Below, one piece after another: positions 47,857 to 61,300 of a stretch of 64,000 nucleotides of DNA (positions within the stretch are counted from its first letter, which is position 1; every line of letters begins with the position of its first letter). Under the pieces are notes generated by a model. The model was not told the DNA's origin. It worked only from the letters and a program-made list of their open reading frames with translations, and did no database searches. A program made the translations under genes and the position numbers. Source of the stretch: Chrysoperla carnea (taxonomy: Eukaryota; Arthropoda; Insecta; Neuroptera; Chrysopidae); the NCBI RefSeq assembly GCF_905475395.1, contig NC_058337.1, forward strand, positions 136,793,960-136,857,959, given 5' to 3'.

Positions 47857-50322
47857 CAGATAGAACCACATATATCTATATAACTTTAACTAGGTATATA
47901 GACTAGCTCTTAATATACCTACCTACTTACTTAGAGAGTTGTTTGAGAGCTTTATACATGTGCATGGCATTCAGGTAAATAATTATATACGAGTGTTTAT
48001 AATGTCTACACAAAACAATCATCAAATATTAACGCAACAAAAAAGTAAGGAAAAAGTTCCTTTATGTTGGATAGAATAGAGATATATTTGGCTGGTCTCT
48101 GGAAACTAAATTTTTATTATTATTATAGAGCCTATAAAAACTTGTTTTGTAAGAAATAACAGATAAAAACTAGCTCAACCTATCCGTGGCTAAAAATAGG
48201 CTAAAGAAATAATATATAGTGAGTAATTTCCTTTCTTTTCATTTATAGAGAATTTGATTACAGCTGTGATATACAAATTACAGAATGACAAAATTAATCT
48301 TAATATTATTTTTATGTCTGTTTTTTCCTAAGCGGTAAATTTTTCGACCGTGAGTTTATTTTCCGTCATTAATCCGAATAGAAATTTTGTCTTAAAAAAT
48401 TTTTTCTGTTCTAATGTCTACCGCGTCTAATTTAGCCGAATTTTGAAAAACTCGCTTACAAAACATTCCTTCAATTTTTAATTTAGGTACTTTCTATCAT
48501 TATTAAAAGTTAAATAAATGCATTACATGTTTTCATATTAATACAAACTTCTTCATTGCCTTCCTACCGAATTATTCGGTTTTCGAATTAATCAAACTTA
48601 AAGGAGACATTATAAAGTTTCTTGACAGATACAATAATCAAATTTTTGGGTGGGTATTAGGTAATCGAGAGGTAATAATCGCTTCAAGTTCAAAAAAAAA
48701 AAAAGAAAAAAAAAAGTGAAACGGTATCTGAGTTGTTTTTAGTATATTTTTTCTAGAACTTTATGTTCATAATGTATGTCATGGAAAGAGTAATAAAGGA
48801 AATCAATGACAGACACTTTAGTAAAACGTATATAAGTAAAGATATATCAGGTGAAATAGTTTGTTATAGTTCATCAATGTTTCATAAATTAATTGTAACA
48901 CATACTTAATACTTTGTCAGTTTTATAGAATATTACATTAGTTATATGGATTTACATTACTAACTTACATCTACAAGATTATAAGGGGCTTTGTTGCAGA
49001 ACAACTTCCTCTGCACTTACGGATGTTCTAAAAAAATGAGTCTATAAAAATATTTGACACTCACTTTTCGAATTTTGAGGGTGAATTCTTTTAGAACTTG
49101 GGAAAATTAGACGAAAATTCAGGTAAAATTTTTCGATATATACCACAGTTTTTGAAATATTGATGCCTAATGTTTTAAAGAAAATCACTTATAGAAAAAA
49201 TGAATTACAAATGCAGAGACGGTTGAAAATTTACTATTATAAACAATATTTATAAAATGTAATATAAAATATTTATAAAATAATTCCGATTTGTAACGCT
49301 AACAGTTTCGCATGTAAGCTTGCACTTCACGTTCCTTCAAGGATAATCTGGCTTTTGGTTGATCATATATAACAGTAATAGCCTGATAGCTCCCATCTAT
49401 AGCCAATACCAAACCTTATTTTCTAACAGATAATGTTCCACATTCTTAAGCGTGCAATATCCAATGAAAATTTCAGTATTAGGAATTTTTTTGGCTGATT
49501 GAGCACCGAATCAGATTTAAATAAATATATTAAATACAGTATCTTGAGATAATCTATATTTTTGATATAATATCAAACAGATTAACAATAATTGTATAAA
49601 ATTATGTTATGTTTGCATGTAAAGAACTCTATATTTAATCAATTAAATATACATATGCTGTGGAAAAACAAATATTTCCTTAATGAATAAATTAGGAACT
49701 TGAAATATTTACATCAGCAATTTATGTCAAATAATATTTCTAAATCAAGATAAATTATCTAAATATGAACTTTTTTTAAAATATTTACTAAGATAAAAAT
49801 TTTGTGCTCTACATGTGCAAGTATAGTTTGGATAACAATTCGATGGTTCATAAAATGTGATAGTTGTTAACGCGAACCGTTTTTGGGAAAAATTTGATTG
49901 TGTATGGAATAAGGAAATTACGATGGATTGTCTTCAAACGGTTGTATCATGACTCAATCAATGCAATAGTTTTTGTACAACTTTTTGTACTTTCAGAAAA
50001 GGTTTTCACGTGTATATTAGTTCAGAGATTACATTAAAAGTTTACCGTTTGAAATAATGTTTGTAATGAAACTTTTAAAATTTCATATCTATTTCAAAAA
50101 CTAAATAGACCTTTTCATTTTAAATATGCGTTTAGACTACAATCAATGATGTCGCCATCAGTTTGAATTCGCTAATCGTAATTATTTGTTAATTCAACTC
50201 TCCTGGCTTTAAATCTCTGGCAACGTTTGTAACTCGTCAGTAAATTGTTGAAACGCTTTACGAGTAACATATGTCTTTAGAAAAACACAAGAAAATAACC
50301 GAATTATAAAATTATATGTATT
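47857..50322. other. Non-coding DNA, no exon recognised
   Basis: May be part of a large timeout intron. AT-rich, with poly-A/G-poor runs near 48,690. No conserved TIMELESS segment was found by reading the minus strand, but short exons could be missed. Confidence 0.45.
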
Positions 50323-50790
50323 ACTAGCGGCCCCGACGGACGTTGTCCCGTAAAAACGTAACTCCAATTCATGAATACCTATACTACGTTTAGCCTGTCC
50401 GCTAAACCCATCCCGCTAAACCCCAATTTAACTCCTATTTATTGGAGTGGCCTGACCTTCGACCTTTTGCCTGACCTTTGATAGTAGAGCTCGCTGCGCT
50501 CGCATATGGCTCTAATAAATGCCTATTGACAATACCTGAATACTATTAAAAATACATAGTACACATAGTATACATAATGTGATATGATTTATATGCGCTC
50601 CCACCATTTAATGAAATTTCATTTTTTTGGTACGGAGCCCTCAAAAATAGTTGTAGTGGACCGAATGGTAAATCTAAACCATTCTCCAATCCCCTTGAAC
50701 TCACACAAAAAATTTCATCGAAATCGGTCCAGCCGTCTAGGAGGAGTTCAGTCACATACAGACACACACAAGAAATATATATATTAAGAT
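50323..50790 (-). mobile_element. Non-autonomous non-LTR element, copy 1, with 8 bp target duplication
   Basis: Flanked by TATGTATT on both sides (50,315-50,322 and 50,791-50,798). One end is ACTAGCGGCCCCGACGGACG, the other ATCGGTCCAGCCGTCTAGGA followed by a CACACACAAGAAATATATAT tail. These phrases (CGGCTGGACCGAT on the minus strand) are typical of RTE-like and SINE-like tails in insects. The 67-88 codon frames on both strands come from the repeat and recur in copy 2 at 62,395-62,865. Orientation is assigned from the conventional reading of this family and is less certain than the boundaries. Confidence 0.8.
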
Positions 50791-50798
50791 TATGTATT

Positions 50799-53081
50799 TT
50801 TTCTCCAGGCATCTAGAGATCTAGACAGATTTGTAATTGTATTTTGTAATACCCAGTTTTTACTAAACTCCCAGGTTTTTATCAGATAAATACCTAGAAT
50901 CCCCTAGAATTATAGTTAAATAGCTAGTTTTTGATTATTTTCAATTGAATATTGTCCAAGATAAAAAATATTTCCTCGAATTAGTATATTGTATGTTTTT
51001 ATGATTTGAGATGAAAAATTTTCAAAAATTCGATATACATATAATCATTTCTAGTTATTTTATGGAAAATAATATTGAATTCGTCAAAATTTATATAAAA
51101 AGGTACTAATTATAATAAATAGGTACTAAGAATTGTTTTCATACATAATAATCCATGGTGAAATGTTTAAAAATAATGTATTTGTATGAACAATTCTATA
51201 TTTTACCTAAGTTAAATAAATATAAATTTTCAACATTATATTACGACATAATTATATGAAAATTTACTGAAACCTATATTATTTGTATATTGTTTAAATA
51301 AATATACCAGGTGTTTCAAAATATTGATACCTATATTGGTTAGCTATGCTTCACGGTAAATCATTAAAATGTGTTCACCAATGTTCTTCCTAATATAATC
51401 TTGACAATTTAGAGTAAGCGACATTTTTTTCTACTAATTTACATAAAAAAATCTAAAGTAAAAAAAATATGGCGATAAAAAATATGTAAATTTGCATGAA
51501 GCTACTAAATTTTCAAAAATATACAATTTTTCTTAGCCGAAGGAAGGTGCTGTTTCTCATTATTTCGTATAATAATGACCTTTTATATTTATCTATAAAT
51601 AAATTTTGTGAGGTTAGTCAGGGTCAGATCATACCAATAAAGAGGAGCTGTAAAAATTAGTCTCAACATACTACAAGTGAGAATTTGAATTTTTTTTTTT
51701 AAATCGAATTTTTAATTTTACAAATTGTTGCTATGCTTCCAGAATAACAAGCCACAAAGGTAGTTCGTTCTGGAGTCATGTGCGGCCAGAAAGTATGCAC
51801 TTTCGACTAGGAGGTAGAAAAATTATTTTTCGTACAACTATAAAAACAACCAAGATAAAAGCCGTCAAAGATGTGTTTGTATCTCTTTCTATCAAACATG
51901 GATTCTTATGACGCACATAGTATATGACGTCAAATTTTATCTCCGATTTCTCTGTCTAGTACCTATCTAATTAGTCGTTTAAAATGTTTATATCATCCGT
52001 ATTTCTTCACCGATTTTAATTTTAATTTCACTTTTTGTCATCTCTTTTACTTTCATATTTTTTTAAGATATGCAAAAAAAAATTGTATGAGTATTTTTGT
52101 CTGTTGAAAGTCAAACAAATATGCATAAGAAAGGTGTTTCACTCATTGTGGCATTGTTTAAACACCTTGTTTTTTAATACTGTATGATAACAGACATTTT
52201 ATGTGATATAAATCAAAAAGTCAATGAACATAATTATCATACATACATCACAAATAATGTAATTTAATATTTATTTTATACCTCCAACTCCAACCAAAGC
52301 TGTACAAAATTTTCTAAGTAAATAATAATTAACGTCCTTGTTTACATTTTTGATTCAATTTAATATAAAATCTACTACAATTACACACACATCAGCAAAA
52401 CCTTCTTGTTACTGAAATTCTATAAATTCTATGATTCTATTTAAAAACTTGAGTGTATTGAAAATATGTACCTTTAAAACATTATACTTGTAACATACAT
52501 TTTTGCATGAAATTTGTCGTTAAAATGATTCAAGTGGGTCTTTGCATAGAATTTTATGAATTATTTCTTGATTAAAAATGAAACATCTCTATGTATGAAT
52601 TTGCATTCTTTTTCGTATGGAAAGTGATACATTTTTTTGGAAAAAAGCCCATATACCCCATAGTCTCTTCTAATTTCCTATATGTCTCCTTTTATGAATA
52701 ATCCGCCCATATTATAATTAGCCGTCATTTTATGAATAAACTTTTATGATCTACAAATTGAGTTTTTTTTAAATAAATTTTAAATTAAATTTTTCCGTAA
52801 AAAAGAGAATTTACCACCAATAGCACCTACTTATTTCACACGTTTTTGAATATCGGAAATTCTCAAGCGTTAGTTCGATGACAGTATAGGCTACCAGCAT
52901 CTGTAAAAAATGTAATTCGCACCTACCAATCCCTGGACCAAGAGGAGAGTTTTTACGAAAGTTGATTTTTTTTCGAAAAAATGCCATATTTCAAAAAGTT
53001 TTAAAATTGTTTGTTTAAAAAAACTGTAAGTTTGTGAACTCATTACTCATAAGTTCAACAATTATCAACTTTAAAATCGAA
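50799..53081. other. Non-coding DNA, no exon recognised
   Basis: AT-rich sequence. TACCAGGTGTTTCAAAATAT at 51,305 looks like a MITE terminus without a recognised partner. An AAGGTGTTT/AAACACCTT inverted repeat (9 bp arms, 20 bp loop) lies at 52,131-52,168. Confidence 0.5.
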
Positions 53082-53644
53082 CAAGTGAAAACAAACAATT
53101 GACTGAGTTAATTGTTGAAATACCATGTATAGACTGTGTGGAATCGTTTATTTTTTTACGTCATCTGTGTAAAGGAAGATATCTACTTCTCTTACACACA
53201 AGTACAATACGTGTATAAATACAATATGTTCCTAACTAAATTTGCGCATTCACGGGTAAACAGTGATGTTTACCAAAAATGTTTCAAACAAAAGTTGTAT
53301 ATTTTTTTATAAGGAACATTTTTTATATTTAAATTTTCGTTCTATCTCTAACGGTTTACAAGACCCGATAAACCTATGATGCTCATTTACGAACTCGACC
53401 TCACTTTTTACGCCCTGAGCATGTTATAAAAATTTCAGCTCGATATCTTTTTTCGTCTTTTAGTTATCGTATTGACGGACAGACAATAGGGCAGACAGAT
53501 TGACAACCGGAAATGGACTAATTAAGTGATTTTATGAAAAATTTTACTAAAATTTTATTCGTAGCATCAATATTTTTAAGCGTTACAAACTTGGGACTAA
53601 ACTTGGTATACCTTGATACATATTACATATATACACGGCATAAA
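53082..53644 (-). repeat. Family A element copy
   Basis: Reverse orientation: CAAGTGAAAACAAACAATTG with the hairpin block, GGGTAAACAGTGATGTTTAC, GTTCTATCTCTAACGG, CTCACTTTTTACGCCCTGAG, GACAACCGGAAATGGACTAA and AGCGTTACAAACTTGGGACT, ending at GGCATAAAAAG. The stretch around the GGTCCTACGGACC-like block is deleted. Confidence 0.85.
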
Positions 53645-56555
53645 AAGAAAAAAGTTATAAACAGATTTAAAAAAGTTTTCTCGGCATCTACACATCCAAA
53701 TCAGAATTACCAGACGTCAATCGTGTTTTTTTGAGATCTATAACTTTCCTATTTAATTTCTTTACATTAGACGTCATATTTTTTTTTACTGTAAGAAAAC
53801 CTTTTTTTTTTACCTGTTCTTTACTAAGTGGTACATTTTTAGACAGCGAGCCAGCATGATAAGGTTTAAAATGAAGGATAAATAAATCATAAAGTTTCAT
53901 AAATGAATAAAGAAGATGCAATTTTTTTTTTCTTGGTACAGTCAACTTGCACAACAAATGAGTAGTATATATTATTTCTCGTAATATATTTATCATCATT
54001 ATAATAATAAACTAAAAAACGTTATAATTTTCCCAATATTTACATACCGTCCAACTTCCCTCGTTCGTTACCCTTTAAAAAACAATTTACTATCAAAAAA
54101 ACATTACATTTTATACCTACATAATATGAAGGAAGACTTCAGCTTTATATTTATTTAGGTAAAAAATAAAACTGACTGAACTGAATTGTATATCAACATT
54201 ATACAAAATATATTCATAATTTATGCAATTAAATTGTCTAAAAGTTTTATAAAATAATACGGTAGGCTTGCATGGTGTTAGGTTTGGGGGTTGAGGCTGA
54301 CTGGCATGGATGGGTTAGTGAGGCAGAGGCAGTAGAAAGACATATTTATATGTTGGGTAGTTCTCTAAAAACCCCAACCTACTGAATCAACATTAAATTA
54401 AAACACATAGATGTTACAGTAAAAATCCAAAATCAGAAAGAAAGGTGTAATTAATTGAAAAATTACAAGATGGAAATTTTAAAATGATATATTACCTAAA
54501 AATTTTTAGAAAAAAAATCTTTAATTGGAAAATTGCTTACTTGGCTTTTTAAAGTCAGATAAAATTTGGCTGTGAGTGGGCTGAATTATTCTTAATGAAT
54601 TCGTATGACGTAATCAAGTATAAAAAATCGTATTTTTGAATAACTTCGCCGTGTTACCAAATGTAGGCATAATTTGAAACCTTAAACCTTAAGTGGATGA
54701 ATGGTATTCAGATAAGAAGATAATTGGATGCAGCAAAAGTCATTGTGCCCAGCATTCAACAAAGCAGGGTGAAAATTGAAATATCATCCTTTATGAATAT
54801 TCATCAACTTAAAACTTGCTGCCCAGTTACCAATTTCTCAGGACTCTTTCAGAAATCCCGGAATTGTTAAATTTACTCAAAAATTTTAAAATTAGTACAA
54901 AAGGCAGATAAACTTTGGCTGTGATACGGAAAAAATTACTTTTTATGGATTTCGATTCATCGAGCACAAAAAATTTAATAATTATAAAAAGATCTTTTAG
55001 CTCCAACCTTCTTTAAAACTTTTTTAGTTCGTTTGACTGAAATGCATTTCTCGGAAGGTTTCTGTGTGTCTATTAACAATATTTATTAGAAATTCAAACC
55101 TTTTACAGATATTCGGACCTTTAAAGTAAATTTACAACTAAATTGATATCATTCCCCATTCTCATTCCTTCCATACTATTTGATAATAACCCAACATTTG
55201 TTGGTTATAATTCCTATAACCCAAAACACCACAATTCATCGTTCCTTTATACACCATATCTGTTGTCTTCCTGTTTTTCTGCTATTTGCTACTATACTAT
55301 TAGTTATAGGAGCTGGCATGCATTTTTTGTAAAAAGCCGTCTGATAGTTGGAAAAGATTTTTGTTTCCTCTGCAGTTGGCTGGGAAACCCGACGTTTTCG
55401 AGATATCGAACCTGGCATGTTTTTAAAAAAAAAAAGTGTTAAAAATAAATTTTTTGTATCAACGCATGGATTTAGATCCATGTAGAACTCGAACAGTCAA
55501 CAACAATGAAACCATGAAACAGTTGAGTCAATTATTTTACATTAAAATATATGCCAGCTCCTAAAATATATACCTTCGGTGGTAGTTTTCGTTGTCTGTT
55601 TATTTAATGTTTTTAAAACAATGAAATTTTATATTTTAAAACAATGCCAAAAATGGTTTTGTGTGTTATGCTTCCATTTCTGTTCTGTACTTTTCTCTGT
55701 TCGTTCTGTTGTGTTCTGTTGATTGTTTATTTTTGTATTTATGTTCCTATTCTATAGATTTAGTTTCATTTTTCGACTTATGTTTAATATTTCTAGAATG
55801 TTTTAATCGACATATCTGTCAAAAATATCAATTATATATACTAAGCCAATATCATTTTAACCAATTCTTCTAAAGATTTCTACAACGTAGAGATTTTGAT
55901 AAAAATGTTCGTAATGAAAGTTGTTCGACTTTGACAAAAACATCTCACAGAAGTCGTAAATTAGGCCATACTCATTTGGATCTTTCAAGGGGACATTTAT
56001 TCTTAATAACTGCTCAAAATTTTATTTCACTCCGTAAAAAAGTGTGTTTACGGACATTCTACCTTAAAATCATAAAAGTAAAATCAAAATATTACAGCTT
56101 TAGATAAAATATTTCAAAATATTTTCTCAAAATCAACATTAAAATATTTATTGTAAACATCATTTAAAATGTTATTATTATCATTTATTATTTTGACTTT
56201 ATTATGAGACGTTATAGTCTCAGTAGTGAAGCCGCAAGATGTTTCATTAGCTTGTCGATTAGTTTTCAAAATTTCGCTTTTAATCTCTTAGATTAAAGAT
56301 GTAAGACATCATAAACTTTGGTCGTATGGAAAAATTTGATACACGTTGTCGAAACTATTATTATTAATTAACTTGGTGGTCTCCTAGAGCTAAACACTTG
56401 ATCTGAAGGCAAAATGTGCGAAATCGTTACATACTTAAACTCAAAAAGGACTATCTTTCAAATTGTTAATAAGAAAGGAGCAAAATCTATAAAAAAGAAA
56501 CTAACATTTTTCTAAAACCTGATAAAACCAATTTTGCTAGCGTTTTTTTAACCCC
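53645..56555. other. Non-coding DNA, no gene supported
   Basis: A 103-codon minus frame (53,688-53,999) has a less biased stretch with a CAG|GTAAAA donor-like site but no identifiable domain. Frames at 55,143-55,442 (+), 55,236-55,481 (-) and 55,661-55,873 (+) are unrecognised. Confidence 0.5.
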
Positions 56556-56930
56556 CGATTAAAAAGAGGGGTGTTATTAGTTTAACGAATTTGTGTATCT
56601 TTGTATCTGTGTGTCTATGTATTGCCTGTATCTGTCTGTGGTATCGTAGGTTCTAAACGGATGAACCGATTTTGTTTTTTTATTGTTTGAAAGGTAATTT
56701 GATCGAGAGTGTTCTTAGCTACATTTTAAGTGCAAGTTAAGGATTTCGTACCCGATAACATTTAACAAAATCGGTTCATCCGTTTAGGAGGCACGATGTC
56801 ACAAACGAATCGATCAGACCTGATTTTGTGATATTGTAGTTCCTAAACGGATGAACCGATTTTGATTTGCTTGTTTGAAAAGTCATTGGATCGATATTGT
56901 TCTTAGCTTTGTTTCAAGTACAAGACCATT
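56556..56930 (+). repeat. Family B repeat, longest copy
   Basis: Starts ACCCCCGATTAAAAAGAGGG and GTGTTATTAGTTTAACGAAT. A run of TGTATCTGTGTGTCTATG type follows, then CTAAACGGATGAACCGATTT, GAAAGGTAATTTGATCGAGA, GTGTTCTTAGCTACATTTTA and CGTACCCG. A second, partly duplicated unit repeats CTAAACGGATGAACCGATTT and GTTCTTAGCTTTGTTTCAAG. Related copies are at 9,383, 15,415 and 63,830, in the opposite orientation. Confidence 0.8.
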
Positions 56931-58249
56931 TAGATAAGACCATACCTAGAATATTTCGAATACCTAGAATATAGAATAATTCGATATTGAACTGTTATTG
57001 AGTGTAAATAATAAATTGTGTAAATTACTTTCCTATTTTGTCTTGATTGTCTTAACAACAAGAATCGTAACTCTTCTATTGAAGGCAGTACAAAATTATC
57101 TCGTCTCGAAATTTTCAGTGTCTTGCGTCAGCACTAAAGCCTAGTTTAGGCAACAAACGTTTTAAATAATAATAACAATAAAATGGGTTTTTGTTAGCTT
57201 GTGTTTCATTTTAATTACTTTTCATATTAATAATAATATTATTTTAAAACATATATTTTTTAAAGTTAAAATCCATCATCATACTCCACCACATTCCCAT
57301 TGAAGAAGGTGGTAGCTTACTGCTGTGCCACCCGTCTGCCACACTTCATTGTTATATTATTAAATTAAATTTTTAATTTGAATAATTAAATGACCAAAAT
57401 TTTATAGTCGGCTGCTTTTTTTTTGCTCTTTCAATTTTCAAACAATAATAATAATAATATGGAGATATTAAAAAATTTTATACCTGTTTTTATATTTTTA
57501 TGGATATGGCAGACATTAATGACAATTTTTTTAAATTTATTCAAAACAATAATGTCTGGTTTGAAATGTAAGTTGAAACTATATTTATAGACCATTCCCT
57601 AGCTTGAAAAATGGGTCGGAACTCCAAAAAAAACCCCTCCAAAAAAACAATTAAAAATGAATGCAAAATTTGAATGTTTGTCTATTTGGGTGGTAAAGTG
57701 TTGTGTGACAATAAAAAAGCAAGAACAACTGAAAGTTTAGGGTTTTTCGAAATAGAGGATTCGACGAAAAAAAAAACGCGTTTTCACTGTTGAGCAAGGT
57801 TTTAAAACTAATAAAATTTAAACAGATTCAGCTCGAGATTTTTGTATATTTAGGGGCCATTACGCAAAGCATGATTTTTGCGATTTTTGCGGTAGTTATC
57901 CTATATTACTTTAAACAACTTGAAGTTGGTTGTATTTTACCAAGGTATTATTCAATATATAAATACAAAACAAAATAAGATATATGATAATTGTATGACC
58001 TTTATTTGACATTATTATAAAGTTTAAAAAAAGTACATTTATCTACAATCTACATTCAGTTAGTTCCCTCAAAGTTCACAACTCAATTTAAATAAATTTC
58101 ACTATACCTTACAATTCAAATAGATACCACTCATACCAAGAAATATACTTACATCCATCGAATCACGTTGAAAAATCTATTTAGTACCTACAATCTCTTT
58201 TAGGAAAATATCGTATTTTGTTTTCTTTGATGGATTTTAAAGAAGGAAA
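56931..58249. other. Non-coding DNA, no gene supported
   Basis: Contains a short G+C-richer island at 57,275-57,350 with an open plus frame of about 25 codons, and an AAT microsatellite near 57,445. A 62-codon frame at 57,790-57,978 is unrecognised. Confidence 0.5.
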
Positions 58250-58396
58250 GTATTCACGTCTGTCTGTTTATCCACTAGCTCCTTCTAAACCACGAAACGG
58301 CTTTAGCCCCCATGCATATAATTCTTTCCGGAATGCTTTTATGTGTACATCCTAATTAAAAGCGTGCGAAGCCGCACCGGATCGCTAGTGCTACAC
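58250..58396 (+). repeat. Non-LTR (RTE-like) 3' tail fragment
   Basis: CACGTCTGTCTGTTTATCCA, CCTTCTAAACCACGAAACGG and, at the end, GCGTGCGAAGCCGCACCGGA followed by TCGCTAGTGCTA. The phrase GCGAAGCCGC...GCTAGT is the usual 3' end of RTE-type elements in insects. No coding part is left. Confidence 0.55.
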
Positions 58397-61300
58397 CAGA
58401 TGGACCATTTTTATCTATTACGGCTAAACTCATTTTTTAGTTGACTAATCAAAAAATAACTATAAAACTTGAAGAGTTTGATGACGGAGATCATGTTATG
58501 ACATCAGACCTAGTTCTCCAGGTTGTTTTAATCGTAAATTTAGCTCCTTAAAGGTAAGAGATAGAGAAATATTTTAATTTTTATTCATGTTATCAAGAGG
58601 TCATATCGATAGCTCAAATATGACGTTATCATGCTAATTTGAAAACGCACCACTTTCGAAAAAAGTCTTAGAGAGAAAGTTTGGTAGATTTGCCAAAAGG
58701 AAGCCGCTCCCGAAGTTTCAAGTATCCATTAATCATTTAATAAAGCACCCTTTTTGTCGCACGGTCTATAGAGGATGGCCAAAGAATCAAGGAACATCCT
58801 GTAATCTTTGGATAAGCTTAAATATATATTTTGTTATAAATAAATAGAGGCGATAATGAGGAAAATATTCTAATCAATGTTCAATATCCAATTAGAATTC
58901 AATTTGTCTAATGATGGCTGCTTTTGACTTATTCGACTGAATGTGGTTTAAACAATATTGGTTATAATATTTTGGTGATGAAATCGGATTTTGTGGTTTT
59001 GAATTAACGTTTCTATTATAGAATATATGAATGGTGTTTCCTAGTAGACCGGTTCTTAGCTAGACAAATTGGTCGAAGTCTTGACGAAACTCACATCAAA
59101 TTGTAGATATTCCTTCAGAAACATTTCTATTCTGGTACAATAAATTCACTTATACTTCGAGGTATAATGATTTAAATTTTTTTCCTTAAACTTAAGGTAG
59201 TACCTAGATGCGCCAAGGAAATTTTAGTTTTAGGGTTGAAATTATTTGTACCTTTCGATAACTGCCTTGGTTTTCGAAATATCAAAAGCTATATAATTAA
59301 TCAAAATTATCAATTATCGTTATTTTGAAATTACTCCATATATTGAAAGCTTTATACTTACTTTTCGTCTTATATTGTTAAAACATAATTCACCATCAAA
59401 ATTGAAAAAATATATTTTTTTAAATATATGTCTTCACTACCATCTTCATACATTCTTAATTAGACGGGCACAACGGATTTTTTGTTTTTGGTTTTAAATA
59501 ATTTCTAAGGGATTTAACTTTAATTTAAATAGTTTTTCACTGGCGGTCGTACATCCTTAATTGCTTTTAAGATGATGAATCACTTTATGTTCAATTTAAA
59601 CTAAGATGATTTTAAAAAGAGGCGGAATTTTTACATATAGACTTCTTTTAATGCCCTTTCAGATCCAAAAATGTATAAAAATTCAGACGTCTTTTATCAA
59701 TTTTGTTTCATTTTTGTATTCATTATCGTTACCGTATAAACGGCAATTAAACCAAATTTATGAATCGACTGTTCATAATACTTATACATCGAATGTATAC
59801 ATATACAAATTATACACACACTGCCGGTACATTTAACCCATGCAAAAGTCCCAGCTTTTATGACGAATATCTTGAAAAAGTTTTAATTTAGCATCTCTCA
59901 AGAGGGCAGGTCTCATTTTTGACATATACACAAAAGTTTTCTTTCATTCTGTAAAAAGTATATTTGCGAACATTCTAACTTATTCTATATTTTTCGAGTC
60001 TCAATAATTGATGCGAAATGCGTCAGAATCACAGTCCCAACTGTTTTTTTTTTACGGAAATAAATCTGGAAATAAAATCTGTATTATGTTTTAAAGAAAT
60101 TTACACTTATTTTATTAAGATTTCCATCTGAACAAAGGATTCAGAGGACATATATGAGATTTGCACATAAAGATAGGCCTCATAAATATCCCCTCACATT
60201 TTCACTTATTTGAAAAACTAACCAGTTTGTCTACGTCTAAAAAACTTTTGTATGTATATACAATACTTACATACATGAACCTATATGCTCTAGGGTTGAC
60301 TGCTTTCCAACTACAAGGATAAAAGTATGAATACGAAAGGAACTACTATAGAAGCAGAAAGGTGAGGGGATATGTATTTTTAGTAAACAGAGGTGAATCT
60401 ATTTTTTATCACCATTTACAATGGTTTATAAAATGTAAAGAAAAAACAACCGACTTCATATTATGTAAATATATTTGTATACAGTATGGTAAATTTTCAA
60501 GAATTAATTTCTTATCCAATGTCCTCTGAGAAACTACTTTGAGAATTTGAATCGAAAAGAATCAGTCTTGGCGCAGGTTGAAAGTCATTTTAGAACATTT
60601 AGAAATTTAAAAGGCAGTCTCTTCTCTACGTAAGTATTCAAAGCTGCAGACCTCACTAACAGGGGAATCAGCCAACAAGCTTTAAATTAATGTCTAGAAA
60701 ACTTAACTCTGCGTCGGGAAAACTGTTTTTTGCATTTTTCATTTAGTTATCTACTTATTATTTGAATATTGCACCCCATGAATATTTGTTAATTTTAAGC
60801 TTGCCGAGCAATAAAAAATTCTTCAGATCTAAGAGAGAAGTCCCCGGCTATGATCTCCTATCAAAACTCCCGCGCAGTATTCTCGTCTTACTTCACAAGT
60901 ATCTCATTGCTAATTTATATAAGGTAACCCGAAAAAATCTGAAAATGTACAATGTACGTTTGCTGAGTAGATATGTAGTCATCCTGAATCGGTGGGTACT
61001 ACACGGATACTACACTGTGTGGTTATTGTCAGTTTCAAACAATTGATGCTTTTTCGACAGCACACAAGTATACAAGTTACACACACACATTACTCAAAAG
61101 GTGTGCACGGCATGTTACACACCAGAAACGCAACGAGGCCATTCGATCACGAGATTTTACTCCCTATATTTTTTTTATACCAAGCACTTATATGAAACTT
61201 GATTCATAATATATATAAATTTATAAATTCACTTGTCGATAGATTTGGTAAACTTTTTTCACAGGCTTAGAATAATGTTAGTAGTGATATCGAGAAGTTG

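Noticed and set aside
50546..50812. A gene on either strand at 50.5-50.8 kb, with a near-identical homologue at 62.6-62.9 kb
   Set aside because: The conservation is explained by two copies of one non-LTR-derived repeat. Both strands are open by chance, and no protein domain is present.
53688..53999. A timeout exon, because ILREIIYTTHLLCK loosely recalls a conserved TIMELESS segment
   Set aside because: Only a handful of positions agree, the sequence before and after does not continue the match, and the segment is low-complexity AT-rich DNA. Not called as an exon.
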